Shown here: positions 38,681 through 50,254 of the stretch, in pieces
How the letters are laid out: each line of letters opens with the position of its first letter
How positions within the stretch are numbered: the stretch's first letter is position 1
NCBI GenBank assembly: GCA_007644065.1
Contig: VJWN01000001.1
Location: 882,340 to 946,339 of the forward strand
Source of the DNA: Margaritispora aquatica
Taxonomy: Eukaryota > Ascomycota > Leotiomycetes > Helotiales > Discinellaceae
Reading direction: 5' to 3'
Length of the DNA: 64,000 nucleotides
Notes under the pieces: model-generated
Seen by the model: only the letters and a program-made list of their open reading frames with translations
Told to the model about the DNA's origin: nothing
Databases searched by the model: none
Position numbers and translations under genes: made by a program

Positions 38681-39970
38681 GGTGTTCAGTTTCGCGGATA
38701 TGCTTCTTTCACGGGAAAGAAGAAAAGAATTCTTACAGGTAGGAGCGGTTCCGATGGCTCGCGAAACTAGGGGATTTGGGGATGACGGTGTTGAATGATG
38801 ATCGTGAGTTCAAGAAACGTGTTGTAGCTTTTGGTAGCTTGTTAGAATGGTGGAGCGTGCTAGGATGCCAAATTATTTTTTGCAGGGATAATGATGCTCC
38901 GGATTGCTTATCGAAAGGGTTTCAAGGTCGTAAATAGATGTTCCCGAGAGAGGTTATTCGGAGAATGTTTGTAAAGAGAGGCGATGATGGATGGGATACG
39001 ACAGAGGATGGATGGATGGATGCCCTTCTTCTTGTGTTGCTGTTGGACGTTCGCATCCATTTGGTTTTCAAAGGGTGTCCCACGCAACCCGGTTTATTAA
39101 AATGACGTTCCTCAAGTCACTTCAACTTCAACGACGCATGCGAAAGGCGGCAGTGCATGTACAATAACACATACCCAGTAACACATAACCACAATAAATT
39201 TCACTTTGCCCTATGAGTGGAGGACCAGATACACATAGCCTGTTTTTGTTACCTGAATTTTCAAGTGTTATCTCCCACAGAACTAAAAGTAATATCAAAC
39301 TTGATAAATCATTCGATCTAGTGCCGCTTTGTCTACATCTGCAAGCTTGTCTTGGCTCCAGAATAAAAGGGGGGCGAGCCAGGCTATCTACAGATGCATA
39401 CCACGAAGTCGGTAGGCTTCGAGAAACTTGGAAATTTCCATGATTGTTCTTTGCATTTAATCATTAACAGGATTGCATCATGACCCCATACTATATGGTA
39501 CGGTAATCACTTGCTTATCGAACTGGTCCAAAGATAAGAGATTTGTCTAGTGCGAGAATCCTACCTTAGGGCAAGAGAAGCTCCAGGTCTGGTCTCATTT
39601 GTTATTCATAGGTATACAAAGCGAATTGATCAAGATCTTTTCATTCTAGGTATCATTTCACTTCGCTAAAATGCTAGCCTTCTAGAGCCAACCGAGTCTC
39701 TCCAGTCCTTTACTTCCCTGTTGAGAAGCTCTTAATGCACGCAACACGTAAAAGAAATGAACTTTGAGACAGACACAAACAAACCCGCTGTATGACCATA
39801 ATTCAGATTGTGGGCATACGCCTCTCTCATATACTAGTCATCATCCGATCTTCCTACGCCAGTATGTTGGTTGAATCTTCGTGGTGAAATATCCAGGAGC
39901 AACTGGCCAGCAACAGCAATGACAATGTGCTCTTTCTTTGCACACATTTTGCTAGGGTATCTTGTAACCA
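38681..39970. other. Intergenic, no gene recognised
   Basis: PCT1 promoter and leader, then the 3' flank of the phosphatase gene. Contains a GGATGGATGGATG run near 39007-39021. No supported coding frame. Confidence 0.4.
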
Positions 39971-41970
39971 TCACTTGTCGCTCTTCTCTGCCTTGGGCAG
40001 CACTCCATCTGCTACTCCCTTTACGTCCGAATCGGTAATCTTCTCTGGGGCGGCGGTTGTCTGGTGAATCTTGGAGACTTGGCTATCGAGATCTCGGTCC
40101 TCATCACCGTGATCGAACATTTCAGTGTCGTCGGAGTCAGTCAAGACCTCAGTACCATCGCCAAGTAGAATGATGCGTCCGCGCTGGTTGGCACCAAATG
40201 GCTTTGACTTTTGATCCATGTCAACATCGTAACCACTGTCGCTATCATCAAAGTTGTGGTGTACACCAGGTCCTCTGAATTCAGCTAGCCACAGAGTCAG
40301 TAAAATATTTGCACTTGTGATGGACCAAACACCCACCATACTCAGGAGGGGCACAGGGTCCGTCCCCAGCTGCGACTCTCTTAGCAATCTCCTCGTACCA
40401 CTGCTCCTTAGTTTTGCCTCGAAGAAGTCCGATGACGATCATAGTCATATTGTCACAGCCGACTCCGCCGGTCTCGGAATTTGAGGCGATGCAGTTATCC
40501 ATCATGTTCTCACAGATCTTCGATAGTTCCTGCTTTGCTGCAATTCCTCGTCTAACGAATTCGACAACCGCCTGCGAAGATTGACAATCCCAGATGCCTT
40601 GATCCACTTAGCCTAATTCAATAACACAATAGGATTACATACCATCACAAGCGACAACCAAGAACTCGTCATCTGCAGAAATTTCATGTACTGTAACATC
40701 TGGGAAAGCTGTAACGATTTGCTGCTCAGGCGCAAGCTCTGCACTTTTCTTGAACTCAAAATCACCAATGGCTCTTGACAATGCAAGGTTACCATTAACA
40801 CGGCCAAAATCGACGAATCCTCCTGCTGCTGTAATTCTAGCCTTCTCGCCTATGGTGGAACGGTTAGTCGCTTTCTCGATTGCGCATTTTTATTTCACAC
40901 ACCTTCGTTTTGTGGCTTGTGGTCGAATGACAGAGGCTTCGCACGACCCTTAACGCCCAAAACACTTCTAGAGTCTCCAGCATTTCCCTATACATGTTAA
41001 TATCTCCATCATGTGTCGTACGGAAGGGAAGGGAACGCACCACATAGATTTTGCTGCCCGAGACAATTGCAACCGAAGCAGTACAGCCAGAAACTTCTTC
41101 CTCGTACCGTGGATCTGCGTGCTACGAGTCAGTTTCTGTCTCTCTAAGCTCTTGAGAAACGCCTAACCATTGAGTATTGCTCGATCTGTTGCTAAAAAGC
41201 CGTCCTTCAAAGCTTGCTCAATATCCCCCTTCTTGAAGGCTTCCTGCTTGGCAACAATCTGGTGGATATTCTCGCCAGCAAAAATGGCAACCTTGTCACC
41301 TCCGTGACCATCATACACACCAAAGAACGAGAGTCGCGACTGGATATCTGCTGGGGTGATCGCCTTTCCGTCTTCCGCAGCGGCTTGCAAATCGAGGATT
41401 GCTGCATGAGCGTCCTCCATACTAATACGCCATCCTTGCATGGAGGATACGCCATAAAACATGCGCTCATCTCCACCACTCTCGGAGTGCTGTGATTGTT
41501 AGTAAATTCTGAAAATCTGAATGTGTGTCACATTTTGGGAGGTTATTAGACAGGCATTTTGAGGCCACCCAGCTGCTTGAAGATCAACCACTTGGTTGCA
41601 AACCAACCGGTCAAACTCATAAATTGGTATGGATGGGAATGTGTGTGTTCTTGAGGCACATTGACCTGATATAGGCAGGACGGGCCATGTGGGGATATGA
41701 GCAGGGTGAACAATTCTGCATCCACCGACGAACTTGCCCAGCTGGTTAAAGACCAACCGCTTGGTTGCAAATCAACCGACCAGACCTAGAAACTGGCACG
41801 GATGGGAATGTGTCTTTTGGTAAGACATATTGTGAGCAGGATAGACAATCCTGTAGTCCACCAGCCAGCCTTCAGCATGGAGTGCGAGCTCTGCGTCCAC
41901 TAGCTCTCAATATATATGGAATGCAATGGCGTACCTTCTCAACCACCGGTTCGGAGAGGGTCTGACCCAT
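39971..41970 (-). CDS. PP2C-type Ser/Thr protein phosphatase (Ptc2/Ptc3-like)
   Basis: Seven exons: 41935-41970, 41168-41489, 41041-41114, 40903-40987, 40643-40849, 40337-40597 and 39971-40284. Total 432 aa. Starts MGQTLSEPVVEKHSES; Gly2 could be myristoylated, as is common in this clade. PP2C motifs in order: FYGVSSMQGWRISMEDAH, FFGVYDGHGGD, DPRYEEEVSGCTASVA, GNAGDSRSVL, LALSRAIGDFEFK, VVACDGIWDC and GVGCDNMTMIVI. All metal-ligand Asp positions expected in these motifs are present. The C-terminal 110 residues are acidic and probably disordered. Known: Ptc2/3 dephosphorylate Hog1-type MAP kinases, Cdc28 and checkpoint kinase Rad53. Intron 1 (41490-41934, 445 bases) is far longer than the others and carries an internal duplication. 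Confidence 0.94.
41568..41866. repeat. Imperfect tandem duplication inside intron 1 of the PP2C gene
   Basis: Copy 1 (about 41568-41730) and copy 2 (about 41737-41866), offset near 169 bases. They share CCAGCTG(C/G)TT, then CTTGGTTGCAAA(C/T)CAACCG, GGATGGGAATGTGT and a GAGCAGG...ACAAT end. Copy 1 has about 35 additional bases. Differences are mostly transitions. Confidence 0.8.
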
Positions 41971-44900
41971 CGTCGCGATAGACTGGTATGCACGTTTCAA
42001 TCGTTCAGGTAAAGGGTTGCTGTGTGCGGCTTTGGTAGACCTTGAAGACGCGGGGTTGAAATGAGGTGGGGTTGACGGGGTTCGCAGATGTGATTATGGA
42101 TCTGTGCGGATGTCTTGTTAGAATGGTTGAAAAGGCCTTTCGTGCGCTGTAGAGTAGAGCCTGAAGATGCAGTACGTACCAGATTGTGTCGCGTGTTTAA
42201 GGGAATATAAGAAGAAGTTCGTGTATGACGATTGGGATTTGGGATTTCCCTCAGGCTCCTCGCAAAGAACGCTAGTGGATTCGCTTATTAGCGCCTCGAC
42301 AGTGAATGAATGGGCGCAGGAAGGAAGTTTGAATGCGGCTGGGCCTTGATCTTTTTTTGCTTGGTGAATGAAATGTGCCACTATGGACCACTACGGGGCC
42401 ACTGACACTTCTACAACCAGTTCTTGCCCCTGGATGTTGTTCCACATTCTCCATTCTCCATCATCCATCATCCATCATCCATCCGGACAATCAGAATCAT
42501 AACCATGTGTTCTTCAGTATCGCCACTCACCTCACACCACCATACCATATCACTCACTTACCTACCTAGCCTTGGAATATGGAAAGAGTCCAGGTTACCG
42601 AGAGTGTTACGGTAATTCATAATCAAAATGGTCAGCATCAGCATCAGCATACCAGCAGGCTTTTTCACTTCCCCACACGAGGTACCTAGGTAGGCATTCT
42701 CTGTGGAACAATGTTGCTTTTTAAAGGTGCAGTAATTTGGGTAAAGCCGTTGTCTGCCTGTCTGTACCTCCGTACGGAGGTAGAGGAAGGCCTTTTTGTC
42801 TCTACCTAAATCCGATCATTACAATAGTGGGGGCCCTGGAATTTCTGCACACTCGCACTTCTGGCTATGGGGACAACTGGATCAGAGTTTAGTGGTTCCT
42901 TATAATCTTAGATTGCTATTTTGACGGACATATAACCTATTCACATTACCATTTATCATGGCATGGTTATTTATTGCAGGATTTTGGTTACCTTATGTCT
43001 CCATGGTCGCCGTTATACCCCTCCATTGCACCGGCTGCATTGTGGCCAGTGTTCCAGTGTTCCAGTGTTCCAGTCAGCTTGACTTTTGCGTCATGAAGGC
43101 CAGTGCCAACCCTGTAGTCTCAGGGATGCGAAGACGCGAAGATGCGAAGATGCAGATATATCTGGGGAAAGCTGGAAGAACTACGGAGCGAGGTTATTAC
43201 CAGATATATAGATACCTTACCTTACCTTACCTTATTTTGAACATCTAGGATACCATCTATACTACTTTGAAGATGATGAACTCTAAGGCGATCTTCACTG
43301 TTCACTCATAAGTATTGCCAATCAGTAAGCCAACAACCATATCTATCCTGCTTACTATTGAGTGTGTTTTCAGCAATGTCAGAATACGTCAGGGTTTCAT
43401 AAAGAGATTTGTTTCATTCCCAAGACTGTCGTTTCTGACATTTTCCAACTTTAAGCATTAAGTGGGGTGGTTACAGTGGTAATTTGTTGTGTTTCTCCTG
43501 CTCTTATAAACAAGGAGGGAACGCGGAGCACACAATGTTTAAAAGCATTATCTCGTTTGGACAAGCTGCACCAATTTAGTACTTAGGATTGGAAACGAAA
43601 GTTTAGGAGCTTTTGCCTGCATTTGTAGCAATCATGTTGGTATTAGCTCATAAGTGTTTGATGTCAAAGATCCATAAAATCCAATAATATGGGCTCTTTC
43701 ATCTTTGTCTCTGGATGGTTCTATTTCATTACAGAACAGTGAAGAATTGGAAAAAGTGTTAACCCAATCCAAGAGTAGCACTCCTAACGCTAAGTGCTAT
43801 GTGGGGTGGTCATAACGTGTCTTACTACCTCATGAATCCGAAGAAAATGAAAATGGAACATGTTGGGAGGCATTCTCTCAGGTAGACAAGCTACACCTTC
43901 TTCGTACCTACTTGGTGTTGGAAAATGACAGTTTAGGAGATACTAAGTGTTATGCCTTTATAGTTAATGGAGATGAATTCCACCTTTTTCATATGTAATT
44001 TATAACATCAGTCCCTCAAGGCTAGCGCAATTTGTCTTCGTCCTTGTTCACTCCTACTTCCGACTTTCAATCTGTGGAAGATGATAGAACGATCACAATA
44101 GCTCATCATACTTCCTCAGAGGATATCAGATCTGTCTTTTGCTCTCTTAGTCCAGCAATGGTGTGTATATATGTCCAATTCCTTCCCACATTCTGGAAGA
44201 CAGTTTCTTCCGCAAGCTTCTGAGCATCTTTCCTGAGTACTCAAATTCCAAGGTACGTAACCAGATTTGTCTTTCACCCCAAGCTAGCAACCTAAGAAGA
44301 AACTGCAGACCTCAAAATGGAATCACCAATCCCCAAGCATTCGCCAATGTCGAGCAGAACAGTCATCTTCCGTACCGCACTCTGGCTCCTCGCCTTGGCT
44401 CTCCTAACTTCCCACCACGTCTGGCTTTTTCTTATCCTCCTCAGCAACTCCTGTTATGTTACAAACAGAATAGATGTGGTCACGCAGGAAAGGAGTACCC
44501 ACCACATTGACCAGATTGACGCGTTTGTGACAATCATACTGATGGAAGTGTTTTTGGCAGCCTTGTGGCTTTAATGCTAACCTACCACGCTTAGGATCCA
44601 TCTCTCGCCGTTTTAGCTTCCCCAATGCCACCTTCGCAGGGAGGGTATCGTTGCGGCTCAACAAAGAGGCAGTCGTCGTTTGGTTCGGCATGCAGGGATA
44701 AATGTTTCGAGTATCCCTCCCTACTTATCGAACGGACCTGTTTAGAGGAGGGTTGAGATATGTTTTTTTTGCTTGGCTTGTTGTTGATAGTTGAAAAAAA
44801 TAGAAATATATTGATATCACGAAGTTCTTCTTTTGGGGGGTTGTTGCAATTTGGAAATTTGGAGCGAAATGCGATATTGTTTTGCTAAAAAGTTTCTTGT

Positions 44901-45035
44901 ACTTTATTTAACAGACTTTGGATATTGATTAATTTAAAATAATGAATGCTTACATACAAGCACCTAGTACATCTATATTAATTAAGGCTACTTCCATGAA
45001 CCATAAACTATAAGGTGGCCTCCATAACATACTGA
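41971..45035. other. 3 kb gene-poor region
   Basis: Upstream DNA of the phosphatase and 3' flank of the Axl2-like gene. Contains CATCATC repeats (42447-42484), a CCAGTGTT tandem (43046-43074), CCTTA repeats (43212-43232) and a degenerate duplication at 43.4-43.9 kb. A small frame at 44317-44574 (+) encodes about 85 aa with two hydrophobic segments (TALWLLALALLTSHHVWLFL; FVTIILMEVFLAALWL). It might be a small membrane protein but has no other support. Confidence 0.45.
43455..43940. repeat. Two diverged direct repeats about 330 bases apart
   Basis: Copy 1 (about 43455-43612) and copy 2 (about 43788-43940) share, in the same order, TAAGTG...GTGGGGTGGT, AGCATT/GGCATT-CTC, GACAAGCT(G/A)CACC and GACAGTTTAGGAG / GAAAGTTTAGGAG. 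Strongly diverged between the blocks. No coding capacity. Confidence 0.55.
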
Positions 45036-48000
45036 CTAAATATACGCGCTAAAATCCATCTCACCCCTCATACTCGTCTCTACCCTGTCCCTATTCCTAC
45101 CACGATCACCACTGCCACCACTAGCAGGAGCCCTCGCATCGACACTAATTGGCCTCCTTCCCCTCCCTGTCACCATTCTCGCCAATGGACTCTCACCACC
45201 CTCTGCATCGCCATGACGATGACCATGGCCATGAACACGCGTGTTGATCTCCCCTTGCGACGAGCTGGGCATCGACAGCGATGCCGACGACATCTCGCGA
45301 TTCAGACTCAGAAATCCGGTTCGACGAAGCTGCAGCTCGTCTTGCAGGATGTCGTTTTCGTCCGCTTCATCGTAGTATCGAACCACGTTCTCTTGGTCGC
45401 CCATTTCGCTTACTTCGTTTCGCGTGTCGTCTCCATCGTCACCATGTTCATCGTCATGCTCGCTGGATTCAAGTTGGGTTTCCCAGCTTGACTCGGATTG
45501 CTCTGTCTCAACGACGTAGTCATCAAATCCCATCTCGCGACTACTCTCTTCTCTTTGCATTGCTCGTTGAATGGTCATCCTACGTGACCTTGGCCACCCT
45601 CTCTCGATGTCCATCTCCGTAGCAGGTGCGAACCGGCTGTTAATATCCACCTCTTGCAAACTTAACCCTGTGCGAGCCCTCGAAATCTTGCTCTTAATGA
45701 AAGATCGCAGCTGCCTCGTTCCCTCTTGCGCAAGACCGTATGTAACGCCCATCGACTCCCTCCTCGACGACGATGGAGCACCGACACCCGCACTGGTGGG
45801 ACTACCGCTCTCTTCTCGCAGCTCCTGCAAGACACGACTCCTTCGCCCGGGCCTGCCAAAGACAGTGGCCCCTTCAGGAACAGTGGGGGAGTCTGCATAC
45901 GACGTCCGTGTTTTATTGGGCGAGCGTCTAGATCTCCTCACTGAAGAGCCTGCGAAGAAAGGTGAAGACTGAGTCACTCTGCTCACTGGTCTCGAGTGTC
46001 TCGAATTGGTGCTGCTTCCTGAGCGGAACATAAGGAGGTCAGCATCGGGACTTTTGGTCACTTTCCTGATTGTTCGCATGGCCTCGATCTCAACATCTTT
46101 CGCATCGCTGTATGCGGACGAACTGGTCCCGATGCTTCTTCTGACAGGAGGATTCATACGGGAAACAGGAGAAGCTACCCAGTTGTTTGAATCGAGACTG
46201 AGTTGTCGTTGCTGGGTATGGATTGAAGACCAGTCCTGGCCATGTCCGATGCTGCGACGTTTTCGTTCGGGGTTAGCGAGGTAAATGGACATCGAAGTAA
46301 TAGATGGGCGTCCACCATGGCCGAGGCCAGTATGACTTTGCACTCGTCCCACAAGCACGGCTTTGAACCGTGAGTGTCGTCTTGCTGAGAGTTCAATCTC
46401 GGGCCTTCCAGAGCTACGCATATGGGTGGAGGTCTTCTTCGTGCTGGTGGCCATGGGCAAGACAGAGAATTTGTCAAGTGGCATGGACGAGAAGCTGCTG
46501 TCCGTCAGGTGCAGAATGGTATTTCCAGCCTCTGATCTGGTTGGCTTTCTTTCGTTGTGCTGAATCGCAGCAGAGCTTGATTCGGCTATTGTGCCTGAAC
46601 GTCTGGCGTATCCTTTTCTCGAATAATTCGAAAAATGCCTCGAAAGCGTTTTGGTACCGACCGAGCCGGTCCCCGAAGTGACACTTACCCATGCGCTCTC
46701 CCCACTCCCTCCAAAGCTCACGCTTGTTTTTGAAAGATTGTTCTCGGAAAATGCTCGTTCTCTGCTTCCTGACAAATCAGACTCCCGGAGGCGAGATAAA
46801 TGAGCATCAGAGACGGCGGACATGGTCTGTGAGCGCCGCAGCGCTGGAGTAAGCAATGATCGTGTAGGCTCTGTGGGATCGTTCGATGAGATTGCTGTGT
46901 GTCTTGGCTCACTGAAGCCTGTCATGTCGAGTTGCAACGGCTCAGGAGGTTGGATAGAACTGATTGTTGATCTCAGACCAACGATATCGATGATATCGGA
47001 CTGCATAGAAAGTGGCAAGGAGATTTGGTGTTTGAGTGCCTGTCCTGCGTAACTTTCTTCTTTTGCTTTATGTCGTCGTCGTAAGCAGCATAGTATAGCC
47101 AGAAGTATTAGTGCCAGAAAGGTAAGAACAGGCAATAGGATTGCCAAAATCAACTTTGTATTCAGACGTCTCAGTGGCTGTGTGCTAGATGTTTCGACAG
47201 TTGGTGCGACACTGGCAGTGGTGGTCGTCTCAGAATCAAAGATACTTGTAGTGGAGGATAGGGTTCGACTTCTAGGATAAATTTTGAAATCGAAAGACTG
47301 CGATTCAGAAGTTTGCGAGAATTGCGAAAAAGCAACCAAAGAGCACACAATAAGTGACTCTTTTGACAAAAGCGGGGGCTTTCCAGTCATGAGGAATGTC
47401 TTCGAATCGAATGAGATCCAGTCAGCGGCTGGCCTGAACTGAGCCGTTACAGTGACATCAGACTTGTTATATAGCAATGTACTGAGATCGTGGGAGAAAG
47501 ATGTACCAGCCGTCGCATTGAGTGCCTTAAGCGGGGTTTTAAATAGCTTTGTAGGGGTGAGAATGGAGATCGAAGAGCTTGCTGTATCGCCATAGATATC
47601 AGTTACTTCCACAGTGAATTTGACTCTAGATGTATTGTTGGGAACGATGCCGCTGAGTATAAGTGTTGTGTTGTCAATTGTCAGCCAAAAGGGCAGTTTT
47701 GCTTGTATAGTACTTATACTGGCTCTTGTCGCTTTATTGCCATCTAATTGGATATTGCTCAGAATATCAAATCGAATTTCTTCGCTGGCAGTAGCATTTA
47801 TTAATATGCGATCAGATTTGAACGCTAGCAGATGGACCCCAACTTCAACGTCAAAGAAAAGAGATGTTCCAGCAAAGCCTTGAACATCCGATGCAATCAG
47901 CTGAATCCCAAATGTCTGTGGAGGCTGTATGAGAGATTGGTAGTCTGGTGTTTGGCCATAGAAAGACAAAGAAGCCTCGTCGAACAATATCCAAGAAGGA

Positions 48001-48539
48001 AGAGGTGTGTTGCTATCTGTAACAGCATAGTATACAAGACTTGAGCTGCTACCGCCATTTTCGAAGGTTTTTGGATCTAACTTGAATCTGAATGGAGTTG
48101 AGGGATGATATAAGAGTGTCGATGGGCTAGAGAAAAAGGTCGAGGCGAGCATCTGCTGTTCTAGAGGTATACTAAGAGTAGGTCCCGGGTTTTTCGAAAT
48201 GAGAATTGTCGCATTGAGTGTCGTTGAGCCACTTGCATCGGTGGCAGTCAAACCAAAAGTAATTTTGGTGATAGTATCCGGTCCTACATCGCTTGTTGCA
48301 GGCGTTCCGTGTAGAGTATATGCTGGTCCGTCAAGCAAAAGCCAACTTGGTTCATTCGATAATGTGTATTTCATGGGAAGTGTAGATGAGAAAGTCGAGC
48401 TGGCGAAGGTGTAGAAGAAAGGTTTCGATACTCGTGCGACAGGCGGTACTTGCGCGTTGTAAGGATATGCGACCACTGGGCTGGTATGCGCGAAGTTGAT
48501 GAAGCTGGTCAACACTAAGAATACATCCCAGAGCGCCAT
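45036..48539 (-). CDS. AXL2: Axl2-like transmembrane polarity protein with cadherin-like repeats
   Basis: Uninterrupted 1167-codon frame. Signal peptide at 1-19 (MALWDVFLVLTSFINFAHT). The ectodomain (20-455) has four dystroglycan-type cadherin-like repeats, each with a (P/A)xW(L/I)xxD ... LxGxP pattern: PSWLLLDG (64-71), PSWILFDE (181-188), PFWLTIDN (283-290) and ADWISFDS (372-379). A single membrane helix (about 463-486, ILAILLPVLTFLALILLAIL) is followed by the basic stop CCLRRRHK. The cytoplasmic tail of about 680 residues is Ser/Arg-rich with acidic patches near the end. Known: yeast Axl2 marks axial bud sites. In filamentous ascomycetes Axl2 affects septation and conidiation, working with septins and Bud4. 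The orthology call rests on this domain order, which is distinctive. Confidence 0.88.
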   Translation of the reverse strand: MALWDVFLVLTSFINFAHTSPVVAYPYNAQVPPVARVSKPFFYTFASSTFSSTLPMKYTLSNEPSWLLLDGPAYTLHGTPATSDVGPDTITKITFGLTATDASGSTTLNATILISKNPGPTLSIPLEQQMLASTFFSSPSTLLYHPSTPFRFKLDPKTFENGGSSSSLVYYAVTDSNTPLPSWILFDEASLSFYGQTPDYQSLIQPPQTFGIQLIASDVQGFAGTSLFFDVEVGVHLLAFKSDRILINATASEEIRFDILSNIQLDGNKATRASISTIQAKLPFWLTIDNTTLILSGIVPNNTSRVKFTVEVTDIYGDTASSSISILTPTKLFKTPLKALNATAGTSFSHDLSTLLYNKSDVTVTAQFRPAADWISFDSKTFLMTGKPPLLSKESLIVCSLVAFSQFSQTSESQSFDFKIYPRSRTLSSTTSIFDSETTTTASVAPTVETSSTQPLRRLNTKLILAILLPVLTFLALILLAILCCLRRRHKAKEESYAGQALKHQISLPLSMQSDIIDIVGLRSTISSIQPPEPLQLDMTGFSEPRHTAISSNDPTEPTRSLLTPALRRSQTMSAVSDAHLSRLRESDLSGSRERAFSENNLSKTSVSFGGSGESAWVSVTSGTGSVGTKTLSRHFSNYSRKGYARRSGTIAESSSAAIQHNERKPTRSEAGNTILHLTDSSFSSMPLDKFSVLPMATSTKKTSTHMRSSGRPEIELSARRHSRFKAVLVGRVQSHTGLGHGGRPSITSMSIYLANPERKRRSIGHGQDWSSIHTQQRQLSLDSNNWVASPVSRMNPPVRRSIGTSSSAYSDAKDVEIEAMRTIRKVTKSPDADLLMFRSGSSTNSRHSRPVSRVTQSSPFFAGSSVRRSRRSPNKTRTSYADSPTVPEGATVFGRPGRRSRVLQELREESGSPTSAGVGAPSSSRRESMGVTYGLAQEGTRQLRSFIKSKISRARTGLSLQEVDINSRFAPATEMDIERGWPRSRRMTIQRAMQREESSREMGFDDYVVETEQSESSWETQLESSEHDDEHGDDGDDTRNEVSEMGDQENVVRYYDEADENDILQDELQLRRTGFLSLNREMSSASLSMPSSSQGEINTRVHGHGHRHGDAEGGESPLARMVTGRGRRPISVDARAPASGGSGDRGRNRDRVETSMRGEMDFSAYI

Positions 48540-49375
48540 AATGGCCGACGAATGCAGAGTATAATCTCAGCAGTGGCAGTTGTGAGAGGTTCGGTGAAAA
48601 ATGAGGACTTTGTCACACAACAGAATAACCAACGATAATTTAGGTTGCTAGAGATACACTACAAGCAAATTCGAGGAGAGGGAAATCATATCAGGGATTG
48701 ATACCAGGGGGGCAGGGACTGCCTATCGTGGTCATCGCCTTGCTTGGGAATTCAGCAGCAAAAAGGGAGTGGCGCTGCAGTGTAAGGGATGTTTCCTAAC
48801 CTTGAATACAATACAGTATGCCATTGATTTCATGACTTCAGAGACTTTTGAATTTGCAGTGGTGGTGGGGAGACTCATTCTTGACGTCGTTGCTATCAAA
48901 CGCTGAGAATGTATCGACCCCGCCACCTCTACAAATCGCGCCGCGAACAGGTATCATCGCCGATCTCAGCCACTTGGCCAGTGATCAACCACAGGTTAGT
49001 AACCGATGATAGAGCAGACGATCAGGTCATACGCTTCTTCAAGATAGATGTCCAGCAAAGGCTTGTGAACGTGCAAGGCATCTTGCACCTTGAAGGTGAG
49101 GAGGTACATTGCCACAGAAAACGATAGAACTCGACGCTAAAAATGAATTGAACTGTAGCCGCGGTATGTGATCCATATTTAAACATCTTTATCGATTTTC
49201 TCAATAAAATCGCCCTGACGGAAGTCAAAAAGGGAACAAAACGTGTAAGAGACACTTAGCAAGGGGGAATCTGAGGTTGACAATTTAAGCGAGAAGTCAC
49301 GCGCTAAACTATTTTCGCTCGTATCTCTCCTCCTCAAACCGCAAATCCCAATATTTCCAGTCACCACGCGAAAAG
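48540..49375. promoter_or_regulatory. Divergent promoter between AXL2 and the EFM6-like gene
   Basis: About 840 bases between start codons. No supported coding frame and no specific site identified. Confidence 0.4.
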
Positions 49376-50182
49376 ATGGTTTCTCGCTCCCCTTCCCCAG
49401 AGCTTTCACCTCTGAGCATGGGAGAGAACTATGCACCTCTGCCGACGTATAAAGGAGCTCAAACAAATTCGATAGACTTCTCGAAACTCCTTGATCCGCC
49501 GCTCAAGCTACATGAGGATCTTACTTCTGGATGTGGTGGACAGCTCTGGCCTGCGGGTATGGTTCTTGCACAGCACATGCTAAGATATCATCGCCAGTCA
49601 TTGAAGGATGTGAGGATGTGAGTTGACCTTTAGAAGCTGAGTCATGTTCACTGAGTTAATGCTTGTAGTCTTGAACTTGGAGCTGGTGGAGGACTTGTCG
49701 GGCTCGGAGTTGCTCTGGGGTGTGAGGTCAACAATACGATTCTCATCACGGATCAAGAAAATATGGTTGATCTGATGAAAAAGAACATTTCATTAAATGG
49801 CCTGGAATCACGTGTCGAAGACCTCGTCTTGAACTGGTATGAGGAGCTCTTCCACAAAGCTATTGATCGAATGCTAATAGAACACTTTAGGGGTGATCCA
49901 TTACCAAAAAAGGTTATGGAACAGAAGCCCAACGTCATTCTAGCCGCCGATTGTGTTTATTTCGAGCCCGCATTTCCACTACTACTTGCTACATTAGACG
50001 AGCTTCTCGATTTGAGTAACGACGCTGTCATCTACTTCTGCTTCAAGAAGCGACGGAAGGCTGATATGCAATTCATGAAGAAGGCCAAGAAGAAGTTTGT
50101 TGTGGAGGAAATCGAAGATCAAGACCGACCTGTGTTCTCGAGAGAGGCATTGTTCTTGTACACTTTCAAAAGGAAGCCATGA
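49376..50182 (+). CDS. EFM6: Protein-lysine methyltransferase, EFM6/METTL21-like
   Basis: Exons 49376-49617 and 49669-50182 (intron GTGAGT...TTGTAG, phase 2) give 251 aa. The N-terminal part has LKLHEDLTSGCGGQLWPAGM, the substrate-side signature of methyltransferase family 16. The SAM-binding motif I is ILELGAGGGLVGLGVALGC (about 81-99), made only after splicing. ITDQENMVDLM supplies the acidic residue of motif II. The post-I region ends with VILAADCVYFEPAFPLLL, the DxxY motif of this family, then a charged end YFCFKKRRKADM. Known: yeast Efm6 monomethylates elongation factor eEF1A; the family acts in the cytosol. The exact target is inferred. The gene is convergent with the SHB17-like gene, 72 bases between stops. 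Confidence 0.85.
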
Positions 50183-50254
50183 TATAAAGATCAAGTTTAG
50201 GTTGCAACGCTTTTTGCTTTCTACAGATCTCACATAATGTGAGCCCCGCCCAAT

